A program made the position numbers and the translations under genes. From positions 1,674,001 to 1,738,000 of the forward strand of contig NZ_OY781981.1 in the NCBI RefSeq assembly GCF_963677565.1: a DNA stretch of 64,000 nucleotides, in the 5' to 3' direction. Shown here piece by piece: positions 1-7,017 of this stretch (the first letter of the stretch is position 1; the number at the start of each line of letters is the position of its first letter). Source of the stretch: an uncultured Draconibacterium sp. (GTDB lineage: Bacteria; Bacteroidota; Bacteroidia; Bacteroidales; Prolixibacteraceae). A model generated the notes under the pieces. The model worked only from the letters and a program-made list of their open reading frames with translations, ran no database searches and was not told where the DNA came from.

Positions 1-1422
1 GATGGTACTCCCAAAGTGATCTACTCTTTAGACGGATTTGAAAACCATTCGGATACCATCTATATGGCCGAAGAGGAAGAGCCGGGAATGTATTCGGCAA
101 CATATGTACCCGAGAGTGCATCTGAAAGTATATCATATTATCTGGAAGTACAGGATACCATGGATCGGAAACGTACGTCTCCTGCGCTGGCTCCAAAAGA
201 ATTCTTTTCAATAGGAATTGGAGAGGATAACGAACGTCCGATTATTGAACACGAAGAAATTGCATACTTCCTTTTAAGGGGTGAAAATTTGGAATTAATG
301 GCCCATATTGACGACAATCTTGGTATTGATACGGCATATGTGCGATATTTTATAAACGAAGTTGAGCAAGAAGCATTTGCGATAAGTTGGGACTACGATG
401 ATAGGTATACTGGTACATTTCCTTTTAATTTAAGTGAATTAAAAAATGGAGATGTTGTAAAATATGCCATTTACGCAGTCGATGCATCAACAAATGCAAA
501 TACTAAGCGTTTACCTCAATTAAGCTTCGATTATTTCTCGTTTGAGGTAGAAGAGATTTTCGACGCCGTTAGTCAATACGAAAATGATTTCAACGAGGAA
601 ACAGTTGATTTCGTTATTTCAGATTTTGATATCTATACTGCTACGAATTTTCCTGACGGAGCATTACATAGTCCACATCCTTACCCGGCTCCTAATACAG
701 ATAATGGTGAACTCGAATTTACAACTTTCCTGAAAAAACCAATAGTCCTGAAAGAAGGAGGCACGATGTCTTTTGATGAAGTAGTATTGGTTGAACCTGG
801 TAGTCTGTTATCTGATTATGGCGACAGCGATTTTTTTGATTATGTGATTATTGAAGGAAGTAACGACTTTGGAATGAACTGGTATGCGCTTGCCGATGGT
901 TATGATAGTTCCGATGAATCGACATGGCGTACAAATTATAATAATGGTATCCCCGATGACGGACAGGATTCAGAAACAGTAGGTTCAGCGGAGTGGTTTG
1001 TAAACAGGTCGATTACACTTACAGATAATGATTATTTTTATGAAGGCGACACTGTGCTGATTCGATTCAGATTATATTCCGATCCATATGCAGCTGGCTG
1101 GGGCTGGGCTATCGATAACTTAGTTATTCAAAGACCCGTTTCAGTCGACAATGTTTTATTGTCGCCGGGAGAGATTAATGTTTATCCAAATCCTTTTACC
1201 GACAATATTTCGGTAGAAATATCTGCTGTTCAGGAAGAGTCGCAGATACAAATTGAAGTGTATAATTCGGTAGGGCAAAGAATATATATCGCAGAAGAAC
1301 CGGGTGTTATTGGAGTGTATTTCAGCCATATTAATCTGTCGGGATACGGCAGCGGAATGTTTCTGATAAAAGTGAGTCAGAATGGTGAAGCTGTTTTGAC
1401 GAAAAAGTTAATTAAAAACTAA
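1..1422 (+). CDS. Secreted protein with T9SS type A C-terminal sorting domain (5' partial)
   Basis: The reading frame is open to the first base of the window, so the N-terminus and signal peptide are missing. The last ~80 residues form a type A Por-secretion sorting domain: an NVYPNPF start, a short beta-sandwich with VYNSVGQ, a GMFLIKV strand and a KKLIKN end. In Bacteroidota this domain directs cargo through the outer-membrane type IX system and is then removed or attached to the surface. The part before it (WAIDNLVIQ, a strand-rich segment with several acidic patches) looks like a jelly-roll or MAM-like accessory domain, often found C-terminal to secreted metallopeptidases. No catalytic motif is visible in the part present, so the enzyme class, if any, is unknown. 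Confidence 0.85.
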   Translation, partial: DGTPKVIYSLDGFENHSDTIYMAEEEEPGMYSATYVPESASESISYYLEVQDTMDRKRTSPALAPKEFFSIGIGEDNERPIIEHEEIAYFLLRGENLELMAHIDDNLGIDTAYVRYFINEVEQEAFAISWDYDDRYTGTFPFNLSELKNGDVVKYAIYAVDASTNANTKRLPQLSFDYFSFEVEEIFDAVSQYENDFNEETVDFVISDFDIYTATNFPDGALHSPHPYPAPNTDNGELEFTTFLKKPIVLKEGGTMSFDEVVLVEPGSLLSDYGDSDFFDYVIIEGSNDFGMNWYALADGYDSSDESTWRTNYNNGIPDDGQDSETVGSAEWFVNRSITLTDNDYFYEGDTVLIRFRLYSDPYAAGWGWAIDNLVIQRPVSVDNVLLSPGEINVYPNPFTDNISVEISAVQEESQIQIEVYNSVGQRIYIAEEPGVIGVYFSHINLSGYGSGMFLIKVSQNGEAVLTKKLIKN

Positions 1423-1490
1423 TTTTTCGTATGTAGCTTTAAAATTCTGGTTAAAAACAGGATAAAAGTTCCATTTGTAAATTATATGCC

Positions 1491-1498
1491 TATATTTG
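1491..1498 (+). promoter_or_regulatory. Candidate -7 promoter element of the tyrA-aroF leader
   Basis: TATATTTG matches the Bacteroidota -7 consensus TAnnTTTG exactly. A TTTG lies upstream at 1474-1477, but the 13-bp spacer is shorter than usual. Transcription would start near 1502-1506, about 15 nt before the leader-peptide ATG, which fits an attenuator layout. Confidence 0.55.
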
Positions 1499-1517
1499 TT
1501 GACAGAAAATAAGATAT

Positions 1518-1586
1518 ATGACCACAACGTTTAACAATAACTATTTTTATTTTTATTATGGTTCTGAGATCGGGATCAGGAAGTAG
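1518..1586 (+). CDS. Phe/Tyr-rich leader peptide of the tyrA-aroF attenuator (22 aa)
   Basis: A short ORF from ATG 1518 to TAG 1584-1586 encodes 22 residues. Residues 5-14 read FNNNYFYFYY, that is three Phe and four Tyr in ten codons; the whole peptide has seven aromatic residues. It lies just after a -7 promoter box and before an intrinsic terminator (1619-1648), and the next genes are tyrA and a DAHP synthase/chorismate mutase, enzymes of Tyr and Phe synthesis. This is the classic arrangement in which ribosome stalling at codons for the scarce amino acid controls terminator formation. That the peptide is translated is inference from composition and position. A chance origin is unlikely given the match between codons and pathway. 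Confidence 0.8.
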   Translation: MTTTFNNNYFYFYYGSEIGIRK

Positions 1587-1648
1587 GGTATTGTTTAAAT
1601 TAAAGATATTTTACGGAAGGTCTCGATTAAAATCGGGACCTTTTTTTT
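1566..1648 (+). terminator. Attenuator: intrinsic terminator with alternative antiterminator pairing
   Basis: The terminator stem is GGTCTCGATT (1619-1628) against AATCGGGACC (1631-1640), ten pairs with one G-T and only AA between the arms as written, so the innermost pairs must open to form a loop. Eight T follow (1641-1648). The end of the leader ORF carries ATCGGGATC (1569-1577), a near copy of the 3' arm. It can pair with the 5' arm (1619-1627) through seven Watson-Crick pairs and two G-T pairs, which would block the terminator. A ribosome stalled on the Phe/Tyr codons (1530-1559) would leave 1569-1577 mostly free and favour read-through; one reaching the stop at 1584 would cover it and permit termination. 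The pairings are seen in the sequence; the mechanism is inferred. Confidence 0.75.
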
Positions 1649-1684
1649 GTGCAAAAACGGAATAGATTAAAAAGATACAGATAA

Positions 1685-2581
1685 ATGAGAACAACAGTAA
1701 TCGGACTTGGATTAATTGGCGGATCAATTGCACGGGATTTACGGAAATCGGGATTTGCCACCGAGTTAATCGGAGTTGAAACCAACGAAGCCAACTCCAA
1801 AAAAGCATTGGAAATTGGACTGGTAGATCGGATTGAAACACTTGAAAACGCAGTAAGTGATACGGATCTGGTAATTATTGCAATTCCGGTAAACCACGAA
1901 CTTAATGTATTGCCACTGGTTTTAGATTTGATTGGAAGTGGAACAACAGTGGCCGATATGGGATCGACTAAAAAGGTGATTGTTGATTTGGTTGCTGACC
2001 ATAAACGAAGACGTAATTTTGTTCCTGCACACCCGATGTCGGGAACAGAGGACTCGGGACCAACAGCTGCATTGGAAGGATTATTTGAAGGCAAAATTGC
2101 CATTTTGTGCGACCAGGAAAACTCCGGACCACAGCATGTTGCTTTAATTGAAAAAATGTTTCAGGTACTTGGAATGGACATTGCTTATATGTCGTCTGAT
2201 GAACAGGATCATAGCACTGCTTTTGTTTCGCATTTACCCCACGCCGCTGCCTATGCGTTGGCAAATGCCGTTCAGGCAAAAGAAGATCGTAAAATTATCT
2301 TCGATCTGGCAAGTGGGGGATTTCGTTCAACGGTTCGTTTGGCAAAGAGTTCAGCTACCATGTGGCATCCAATCTTTCAACAAAACCGCGAGTATGTTGT
2401 TGAATCGCTTGATGTGTATATCAAACACCTAATTGAATTTCGCGACTGTATGAAAGAAGAGGATGATGATAAAATGCTTGATCTCATTAAAAATGCAAAC
2501 AAGATAAGAGGTATTCTTAAAGGAGAAAATCCGCAATTCAGAAAGAACGAAGAGAAATTAACAAAACTTTATACGAAATAA
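1685..2581 (+). CDS. tyrA: Prephenate dehydrogenase
   Basis: This 298-residue protein oxidatively decarboxylates prephenate to 4-hydroxyphenylpyruvate, the last committed step to tyrosine. An N-terminal Rossmann fold shows GLGLIGGS at residues 7-14. The HPMSGTE block (residues ~116-122) and QDHSTAFVSHLPH (~174-186) carry the family's conserved histidines. It is the monofunctional form, with no chorismate mutase fused here; that activity sits in the next gene, two bases downstream, which supports co-transcription. Expression is probably controlled by the Phe/Tyr leader just upstream. NAD versus NADP preference cannot be read with confidence. Confidence 0.93.
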   Translation: MRTTVIGLGLIGGSIARDLRKSGFATELIGVETNEANSKKALEIGLVDRIETLENAVSDTDLVIIAIPVNHELNVLPLVLDLIGSGTTVADMGSTKKVIVDLVADHKRRRNFVPAHPMSGTEDSGPTAALEGLFEGKIAILCDQENSGPQHVALIEKMFQVLGMDIAYMSSDEQDHSTAFVSHLPHAAAYALANAVQAKEDRKIIFDLASGGFRSTVRLAKSSATMWHPIFQQNREYVVESLDVYIKHLIEFRDCMKEEDDDKMLDLIKNANKIRGILKGENPQFRKNEEKLTKLYTK

Positions 2582-2583
2582 TC

Positions 2584-3675
2584 ATGACATTAAAATTAGA
2601 CATTAATCCGATTAAAGCGTGGTTGCCAAACATCGACAATCCGCTGCTAATTTCAGGGCCTTGTAGCCTTGAAACGGAAGAACAAACCATGGAAACAGCC
2701 CGTTTGCTGGCAAAGGACAAACGCGTATTTGTTTTTCGCGGTGGCGTTTGGAAACCCAGAACTCGTCCGGGATCGTTTGAAGGAGTTGGATCGATTGGTT
2801 TAAAATGGTTGCAACAGGTAAAAGAAGAAACCGGCTTGCCCGTTGGAACAGAAGTGGCCAATGCTCAACATACCGAAGATGCATTAAAAGCAGGACTTGA
2901 TGTGTTGTGGATAGGCGCGCGTTCAACAGCCAGTCCGTTTGTTGTGCAGGAAATTGCTGATGTACTGAAGGGAACTGATTCGGTTGTAATGATCAAGAAT
3001 CCGGTAAATCCGGATGTGCAACTTTGGATGGGTGCCGTAGAAAGAATTAGTCAGGCGGGTATTAAAAACATAGTGGGTATTCATCGTGGATTTACGCCAT
3101 TCCGTCAAACTAAATACCGCAACTACCCGAACTGGAAAACCTTTATTGAATTAAAACGTTTGCTTCCGAATTTGCCTGTAATTTGCGATCCGAGCCATAT
3201 TGCCGGAACACGCGAATACCTACACGAAGTTTCGCAGAAAGCATTTGATATGGGAATGGATGGTTTAATGCTTGAATCGCACCGCGATCCGTCGTGTGCA
3301 CTTAGCGACGCCGGGCAGCAGTTGACTCCTGCCGACCTCGGAAAATTGCTCGATAAACTTGTAATTCGTAATGAGAGTGCAAATAACCCGGATTTTGATA
3401 ACCAATTGGACGTATTGCGTAACCGGATTGATGCAATTGATGCCGAGCTGCTTGAAACACTGGCTTCACGTGTTGAGATTGTGAAACAGATTGGCCAATA
3501 TAAACGCGATAACAATGTTACTGCCCTTCAGATAAATCGTTGGACACAATTAATGGAAAACCGTGTTAACCTGGGGAAGAGCATGGACATTAACGAAACA
3601 TTCGTAAAAATACTGTTTCAGTTAATTCACGAAGATTCGGTGCGAATGCAAACTGAAATTATGGATGAGGAATAG
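2584..3675 (+). CDS. aroF: Bifunctional DAHP synthase / chorismate mutase
   Basis: At 363 residues this joins two enzymes. Residues ~1-265 are a KdsA-like (type I-beta) 3-deoxy-7-phosphoheptulonate synthase, with GPCSLE near residue 25, FRGGVWKPRT near 51, IGARS and CDPSHIAGTREY. Residues ~277-360 are an AroQ-type helical chorismate mutase (LRNRIDAID, a basic R/K set and IHEDSVR). The fusion links entry to the shikimate pathway with the branch to prephenate, and is common in Bacteroidota, where the mutase part can also mediate feedback control. With tyrA upstream it forms a two-gene unit; prephenate dehydratase and an aminotransferase, often in the same cluster, are absent here. The symbol follows common usage for this fusion; some annotations use aroA or aroG. 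Confidence 0.92.
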   Translation: MTLKLDINPIKAWLPNIDNPLLISGPCSLETEEQTMETARLLAKDKRVFVFRGGVWKPRTRPGSFEGVGSIGLKWLQQVKEETGLPVGTEVANAQHTEDALKAGLDVLWIGARSTASPFVVQEIADVLKGTDSVVMIKNPVNPDVQLWMGAVERISQAGIKNIVGIHRGFTPFRQTKYRNYPNWKTFIELKRLLPNLPVICDPSHIAGTREYLHEVSQKAFDMGMDGLMLESHRDPSCALSDAGQQLTPADLGKLLDKLVIRNESANNPDFDNQLDVLRNRIDAIDAELLETLASRVEIVKQIGQYKRDNNVTALQINRWTQLMENRVNLGKSMDINETFVKILFQLIHEDSVRMQTEIMDEE

Positions 3676-3695
3676 AATTGTTATTATATATTTTG

Positions 3696-3725
3696 AGCTC
3701 CGGGAATTTTTTTCGGAGCTTTTTT
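3696..3725 (+). terminator. Intrinsic terminator after the tyrA-aroF operon
   Basis: AGCTCCG (3696-3702) pairs with CGGAGCT (3714-3720), followed by five T. The run overlaps the stop of the convergent rnpA gene. Confidence 0.8.
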
Positions 3726-4146
3726 ATGCTTTATCATCAGGCTCTGAATATGCTTCATTCAACTTATAGAGTGCTTTCTTCATCGCTTTTTCCATCTGTT
3801 GGAATTTCGGTAATTCTTTGCCAATAAAAATAAAAAAAACAGCAACTTGTGTGTTTTGGCTAAACTTGGGCAGTAATTGTTTATTCAGCCGGAAGGTTTC
3901 ACGCATCAACCGTTTTATTCGATTACGTTTTACCGCACGTTTAAATATCTTTTTGCTCACAGTGAATCCGGCCTTAATCGGATATGGACCGGGAAGCTTG
4001 GTTTGAAGATGGACCACCTTTAATGGAAATGCTAAAAAAGATTCGCCTTCAGAAAAAAGTTTCTCGATCACCTTTTTACTACACAGTCGTTCCTCTTTTT
4101 TAAAAGTATGAGAAACCGGCAATTCTATTTTTGGATTCATTTCCAT
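3724..4146 (-). CDS. rnpA: Ribonuclease P protein component
   Basis: This small basic protein binds the catalytic RNase P RNA and helps 5' maturation of tRNA precursors. It shows the family signature around RAVKRNRIKRLMRE, the FTVSKKIFKRAV strand and an N-terminal segment with KKEERLCSKK. From the ATG at 4146 it has 140 residues, near the usual 110-140. The longer reading from 4170 would start inside a stable hairpin (4155-4186), so 4146 or the ATG at 4140 is preferred. It is the last gene of DUF4271-hemD-rnpA, a gene order recurrent in Bacteroidota; rpmH and yidD, its neighbours in many other bacteria, are not adjacent. Confidence 0.9.
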   Translation of the reverse strand: MEMNPKIELPVSHTFKKEERLCSKKVIEKLFSEGESFLAFPLKVVHLQTKLPGPYPIKAGFTVSKKIFKRAVKRNRIKRLMRETFRLNKQLLPKFSQNTQVAVFFIFIGKELPKFQQMEKAMKKALYKLNEAYSEPDDKA

Positions 4147-4186
4147 AAAAAAGTAAAGGCCATACGTCATACGACGGACGGCCTTT
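4147..4186 (-). promoter_or_regulatory. Strong hairpin with U-tract abutting the rnpA start codon
   Basis: On the minus strand AAAGGCCGTCCGTC and GACGTATGGCCTTT form a 14-bp stem with one mismatch and one wobble around a GTAT loop (4155-4186). Then come AC and six T (4147-4152), and the rnpA ATG begins at once at 4146. As a terminator it would separate hemD from rnpA. Since rnpA starts directly after the U-tract, it could instead act as an attenuator or as a processing or translation-control element. The structure is seen; the role is inferred. Confidence 0.6.
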
Positions 4187-4207
4187 CAAAAATATATATT
4201 TTTCTAT

Positions 4208-4954
4208 TTAATTCTTGTTATTCTTCTTGATGTATTGATCAAGAGCCATGGTCATTGAAGGAGCCTGGGCTGTTGGAGCCTGAATATCAAGTCTCAGTCC
4301 TGCCTCTTCAACAGCTTTTGCAGTTGACGGACCAAAGCAAGCTATGCGTGTTGAATTTTGTTCGAATCCAGGGAAATTCTGGAACAAAGATTTTATTCCT
4401 GAAGGACTGAAAAATACAAGCACATCATACTTAATGTCGGCTAAGTCAGACAAGTCGGCACTTACTGTACGGTACAAAATTGCTTTCGTGTAAGTGTATC
4501 CTCCTTTATCCAACAGGTCGGGAATCTCCTGTTTGTGAATGTCTGAAAGTGGAACAAGGAATTTTTCATCTTTGTGTTTTTTCATCACATTCACTAAGTC
4601 GGTAAATTTCCCATCTGCGTAAAATATTTTACGTTTACGGTACACAATATATTTTTGCAAGTAGAAAGCGGTTGCTTCAGAAATGCAAAAATATTTCATC
4701 GAGTCCGGTACTGTAATGCGCAGTTCCTGTGCAATTCTAAAGAAGTGATCGATAGCTGTACGGCTGGTAAAAATTACCGCAGTATGCTCCAGGATCTGTG
4801 TTCGTGTTTGGCGAAATTCCTTGGCAGGAACTCCCTCAACTTGTATGAAAGGTCTGAAATCAATCTTCAGCCCATTCTTTTCGGCCAATTCAAAATACGG
4901 TGATTTTGCTGTCTTTGGCTCTGGTTGTGAAACTAAAATGCTCTTGACTTTCAA
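4208..4954 (-). CDS. hemD: Uroporphyrinogen-III synthase
   Basis: This 248-residue protein fits the HemD family, which closes and inverts the last pyrrole of hydroxymethylbilane to make uroporphyrinogen III, the branch point to haem, sirohaem and cobalamin. The fold is two alternating alpha/beta domains; visible blocks are VIFTSRTAIDHF (~residue 60), DVLVFFSPSGIKS (~185) and RIACFGPSTAKAVEEAGL (~212), the usual phosphate- and tetrapyrrole-contacting loops. Sequence conservation in HemD is low, so the call rests on these blocks and on the DUF4271-hemD-rnpA context. No other haem genes are nearby. Confidence 0.85.
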   Translation of the reverse strand: MKVKSILVSQPEPKTAKSPYFELAEKNGLKIDFRPFIQVEGVPAKEFRQTRTQILEHTAVIFTSRTAIDHFFRIAQELRITVPDSMKYFCISEATAFYLQKYIVYRKRKIFYADGKFTDLVNVMKKHKDEKFLVPLSDIHKQEIPDLLDKGGYTYTKAILYRTVSADLSDLADIKYDVLVFFSPSGIKSLFQNFPGFEQNSTRIACFGPSTAKAVEEAGLRLDIQAPTAQAPSMTMALDQYIKKNNKN

Positions 4955-4991
4955 ATTTTTATGCTTTTAATGAGACTTTCCCCCTTCTTAT

Positions 4992-5855
4992 TCAAACAAC
5001 AACTTTATAAATTAAAAGCAAGGGTAAAATTTCAAGGGTACAAAGGTACAAAAACAGATAAAATAACGAAAATTGTTTTCTTAATAATATAATTGCACCC
5101 CTTCTTAGTAATAATAGGTTAAAAATTAAAAGAATTGTAAGCCCCAGAATAGCAATAAATTCAGGGGTTTTGAAAGGTGCAAAAGTTAAAATAATTATAA
5201 TGGGTAATAGAATTAAACTGAGCGATCGGTTAAAATTATCCATGTTAAAGAGGTATTCCTGTGTCTCATTTTGCGTTTCAAACAGCAATCCCAGAATCAG
5301 GTATACAAATTTTTTGAAAAGAAAGTAAAGTAGAACTCCGCCGAAAATAAAAGCAAAATAGGTGGGATTTATTCCTGCATTTTCCCATTTCAACATATTT
5401 AGTCCCTGGTAAATAAAAATGGATAAAACAAGATAAAAAATTAGCTCAAGCCGGTATGCAGCATGAAAAAGCGGGTAGCTTTTATCGTTTAGCATTCGCG
5501 CTGATGTTGCATAATTGAATAAAGACAAAAAAAGGTGCTGAATGTATTTGGCATAGCCGTACCTGATGCTGGCAAAAAGGGCGATTGCAATAAAAATAAG
5601 AAAGGTTAGCCAATCGCTTTGCGGCTTATTTCGCTCCCGGTTAGGTAAAACAAATGTAGGTTTTTCAAGTTGTTCGGTGTGCAACATCGTTTCTTTGCGC
5701 GGAATAATGTAGTCCGAACTGTCAATGGCTTGTATATTTTGTTTGAAATTGTTATTCCTCTGTAATGTTGGGGTTGTTTTTTCAAGGTGGGGTACTTCAG
5801 CACTGTCAATATATGCTGTAACTGTGTCCTGATAGTATGTGTAATTTGCCCCCAT
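4992..5855 (-). CDS. DUF4271 integral membrane protein
   Basis: This 287-residue protein has a polar N-terminal ~90 residues and then about six or seven hydrophobic helices, starting with SDWLTFLIFIAIALFAS and ending in a strongly hydrophobic LLLIYKVVV tail. It matches the Bacteroidota family DUF4271, whose function is unknown. It lies 37 bp upstream of hemD and appears to head the operon that ends with rnpA. The conserved linkage suggests a housekeeping role, but nothing in the sequence gives an activity. Confidence 0.8.
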   Translation of the reverse strand: MGANYTYYQDTVTAYIDSAEVPHLEKTTPTLQRNNNFKQNIQAIDSSDYIIPRKETMLHTEQLEKPTFVLPNRERNKPQSDWLTFLIFIAIALFASIRYGYAKYIQHLFLSLFNYATSARMLNDKSYPLFHAAYRLELIFYLVLSIFIYQGLNMLKWENAGINPTYFAFIFGGVLLYFLFKKFVYLILGLLFETQNETQEYLFNMDNFNRSLSLILLPIIIILTFAPFKTPEFIAILGLTILLIFNLLLLRRGAIILLRKQFSLFYLFLYLCTLEILPLLLIYKVVV

Positions 5856-5869
5856 AGTTTTGAATGGCG

Positions 5870-5877
5870 CAAAGATA
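5870..5877 (-). promoter_or_regulatory. -7 promoter element for DUF4271-hemD-rnpA
   Basis: The minus strand reads TATCTTTG, a full TAnnTTTG match, ending 14 nt before the DUF4271 ATG (5855). No clear -33 TTTG is seen. Confidence 0.55.
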
Positions 5878-5995
5878 CCAAAATAATAAACTGAAGATGC
5901 TGGCTTAATGTATGAACTATTTGCCTTTTTTTGAAAAAAAGCAGCGCTATTTTATTTTATTTGTAAGTGAAATTATATTCCGAAAAGCTGATTTG

Positions 5996-6931
5996 ATGAT
6001 TTACCTGGCTCCATTACAGGGTTTTACCGATTATGTATACCGGGCATCGTACGCTAAAGTTTTTAATGCCGTTGATGCTTATTTTGTTCCTTATATTTCG
6101 TTGAAAAACAATACTATACCAAATAAGTATATTCGCGAAATACTCCCCGATAATAACGGGCAAAACAGGGTCGTTCCTCAAATTCTGGCAAAAGATGCGG
6201 CAGAGTTTAAATTTCTGGAGAATATTTTAGTTGAAAATGGCTATTCGGAATTTAACCTGAATTTGGGATGTCCGTACCCGATGGTCACCAACCGTGGAAA
6301 AGGTTCCGGCTTGTTGCCTTTCCCGGATGAGATTTATAAGCTACTCGACTATTTTTATAGCAGCGATAAAGGCGAACTCTCTGTAAAATTAAGGGCCGGG
6401 TTTAAATCGGCCCACGAACTCGAAGCCATCATTGAAGTTTTGAACCAATTCCCGTTAAAAGAAGTAATTCTTCACGCGCGGGTGGCCGGACAGTTGTATT
6501 CGGGCGAGATTGACGAGAATGCCTTTGCTTATGCCACACAAAACCTAAAACATAAGTTGGTGTATAACGGCGACATTTTTTCAACGGAGGATTTCATTGC
6601 CAAACAAAATAAATTCCCCGGAATTGATACCTGGATGCTGGGACGCGGAATTTTAATGAATCCATTGCTTCCGCACGAAATAAAAGGTGTTCAGGTTTCT
6701 CCGCAGGAACGGTTTGATTTGCTCAATACTTTTCATCAAACAATGCTAAAACGTTACCTTGAGATTATGGATAACGAAGGCAATGCACTGAATAAAATGA
6801 AACAGTTCTGGATATACTTTTCCAGGTGTTTCCCTAATCAGCGAAAGGTGCTGAAACACATAAAAAAGGTGAAGTCGCTGAATAAATACGGTGAAATTGT
6901 AAAGTCAGCATTTTACGAGAATCGAGGTTAA
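5996..6931 (+). CDS. tRNA-dihydrouridine synthase family protein
   Basis: This FMN-dependent enzyme reduces specific uridines in tRNA to dihydrouridine. The ATG at 5996 (311 residues) is chosen because IYLAPLQGFTDYVYR is the standard Dus N-terminus; the frame extends upstream to 5912, but that extension has no family similarity. NLGCPYP near residue ~100 carries the catalytic cysteine, followed by RGKGSGLL, then SVKLRAGF and ILHARVAGQLYSG as FMN- and tRNA-contacting blocks, and MLGRGILMNP near the C-terminus. Which uridine position is modified (DusA, B or C type) cannot be told. It is convergent with polA. Confidence 0.85.
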   Translation: MIYLAPLQGFTDYVYRASYAKVFNAVDAYFVPYISLKNNTIPNKYIREILPDNNGQNRVVPQILAKDAAEFKFLENILVENGYSEFNLNLGCPYPMVTNRGKGSGLLPFPDEIYKLLDYFYSSDKGELSVKLRAGFKSAHELEAIIEVLNQFPLKEVILHARVAGQLYSGEIDENAFAYATQNLKHKLVYNGDIFSTEDFIAKQNKFPGIDTWMLGRGILMNPLLPHEIKGVQVSPQERFDLLNTFHQTMLKRYLEIMDNEGNALNKMKQFWIYFSRCFPNQRKVLKHIKKVKSLNKYGEIVKSAFYENRG

Positions 6932-6933
6932 AA

Positions 6934-6986
6934 TTTCGACTACGCTCAGTCTGACAAATTTTTAGTCGTGTTGAGCGTAGTCGAAA
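6934..6986. repeat. 15-bp perfect inverted repeat between dus and polA
   Basis: TTTCGACTACGCTCA (6934-6948) and its exact reverse complement (6972-6986) flank a 23-nt spacer that contains a T-rich stretch. It sits between two convergent genes. Similar CGACT-CGCTCA palindromes are known as dispersed intergenic repeats in Bacteroidota genomes, so this may be a REP-like copy that also serves as a bidirectional terminator. Confidence 0.75.
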
Positions 6987-7017
6987 CAAATTTAACAATC
7001 GCTGCAGAAGCTTAATG

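Noticed and set aside
1611..2279. Minus-strand ORFs opposite tyrA
   Set aside because: They are shadows of tyrA with no family similarity, and they cross the attenuator stem.
4170..4186. Longer rnpA start (ATG 4170)
   Set aside because: It falls inside the hairpin; the RnpA N-terminus begins at 4146 or 4140.
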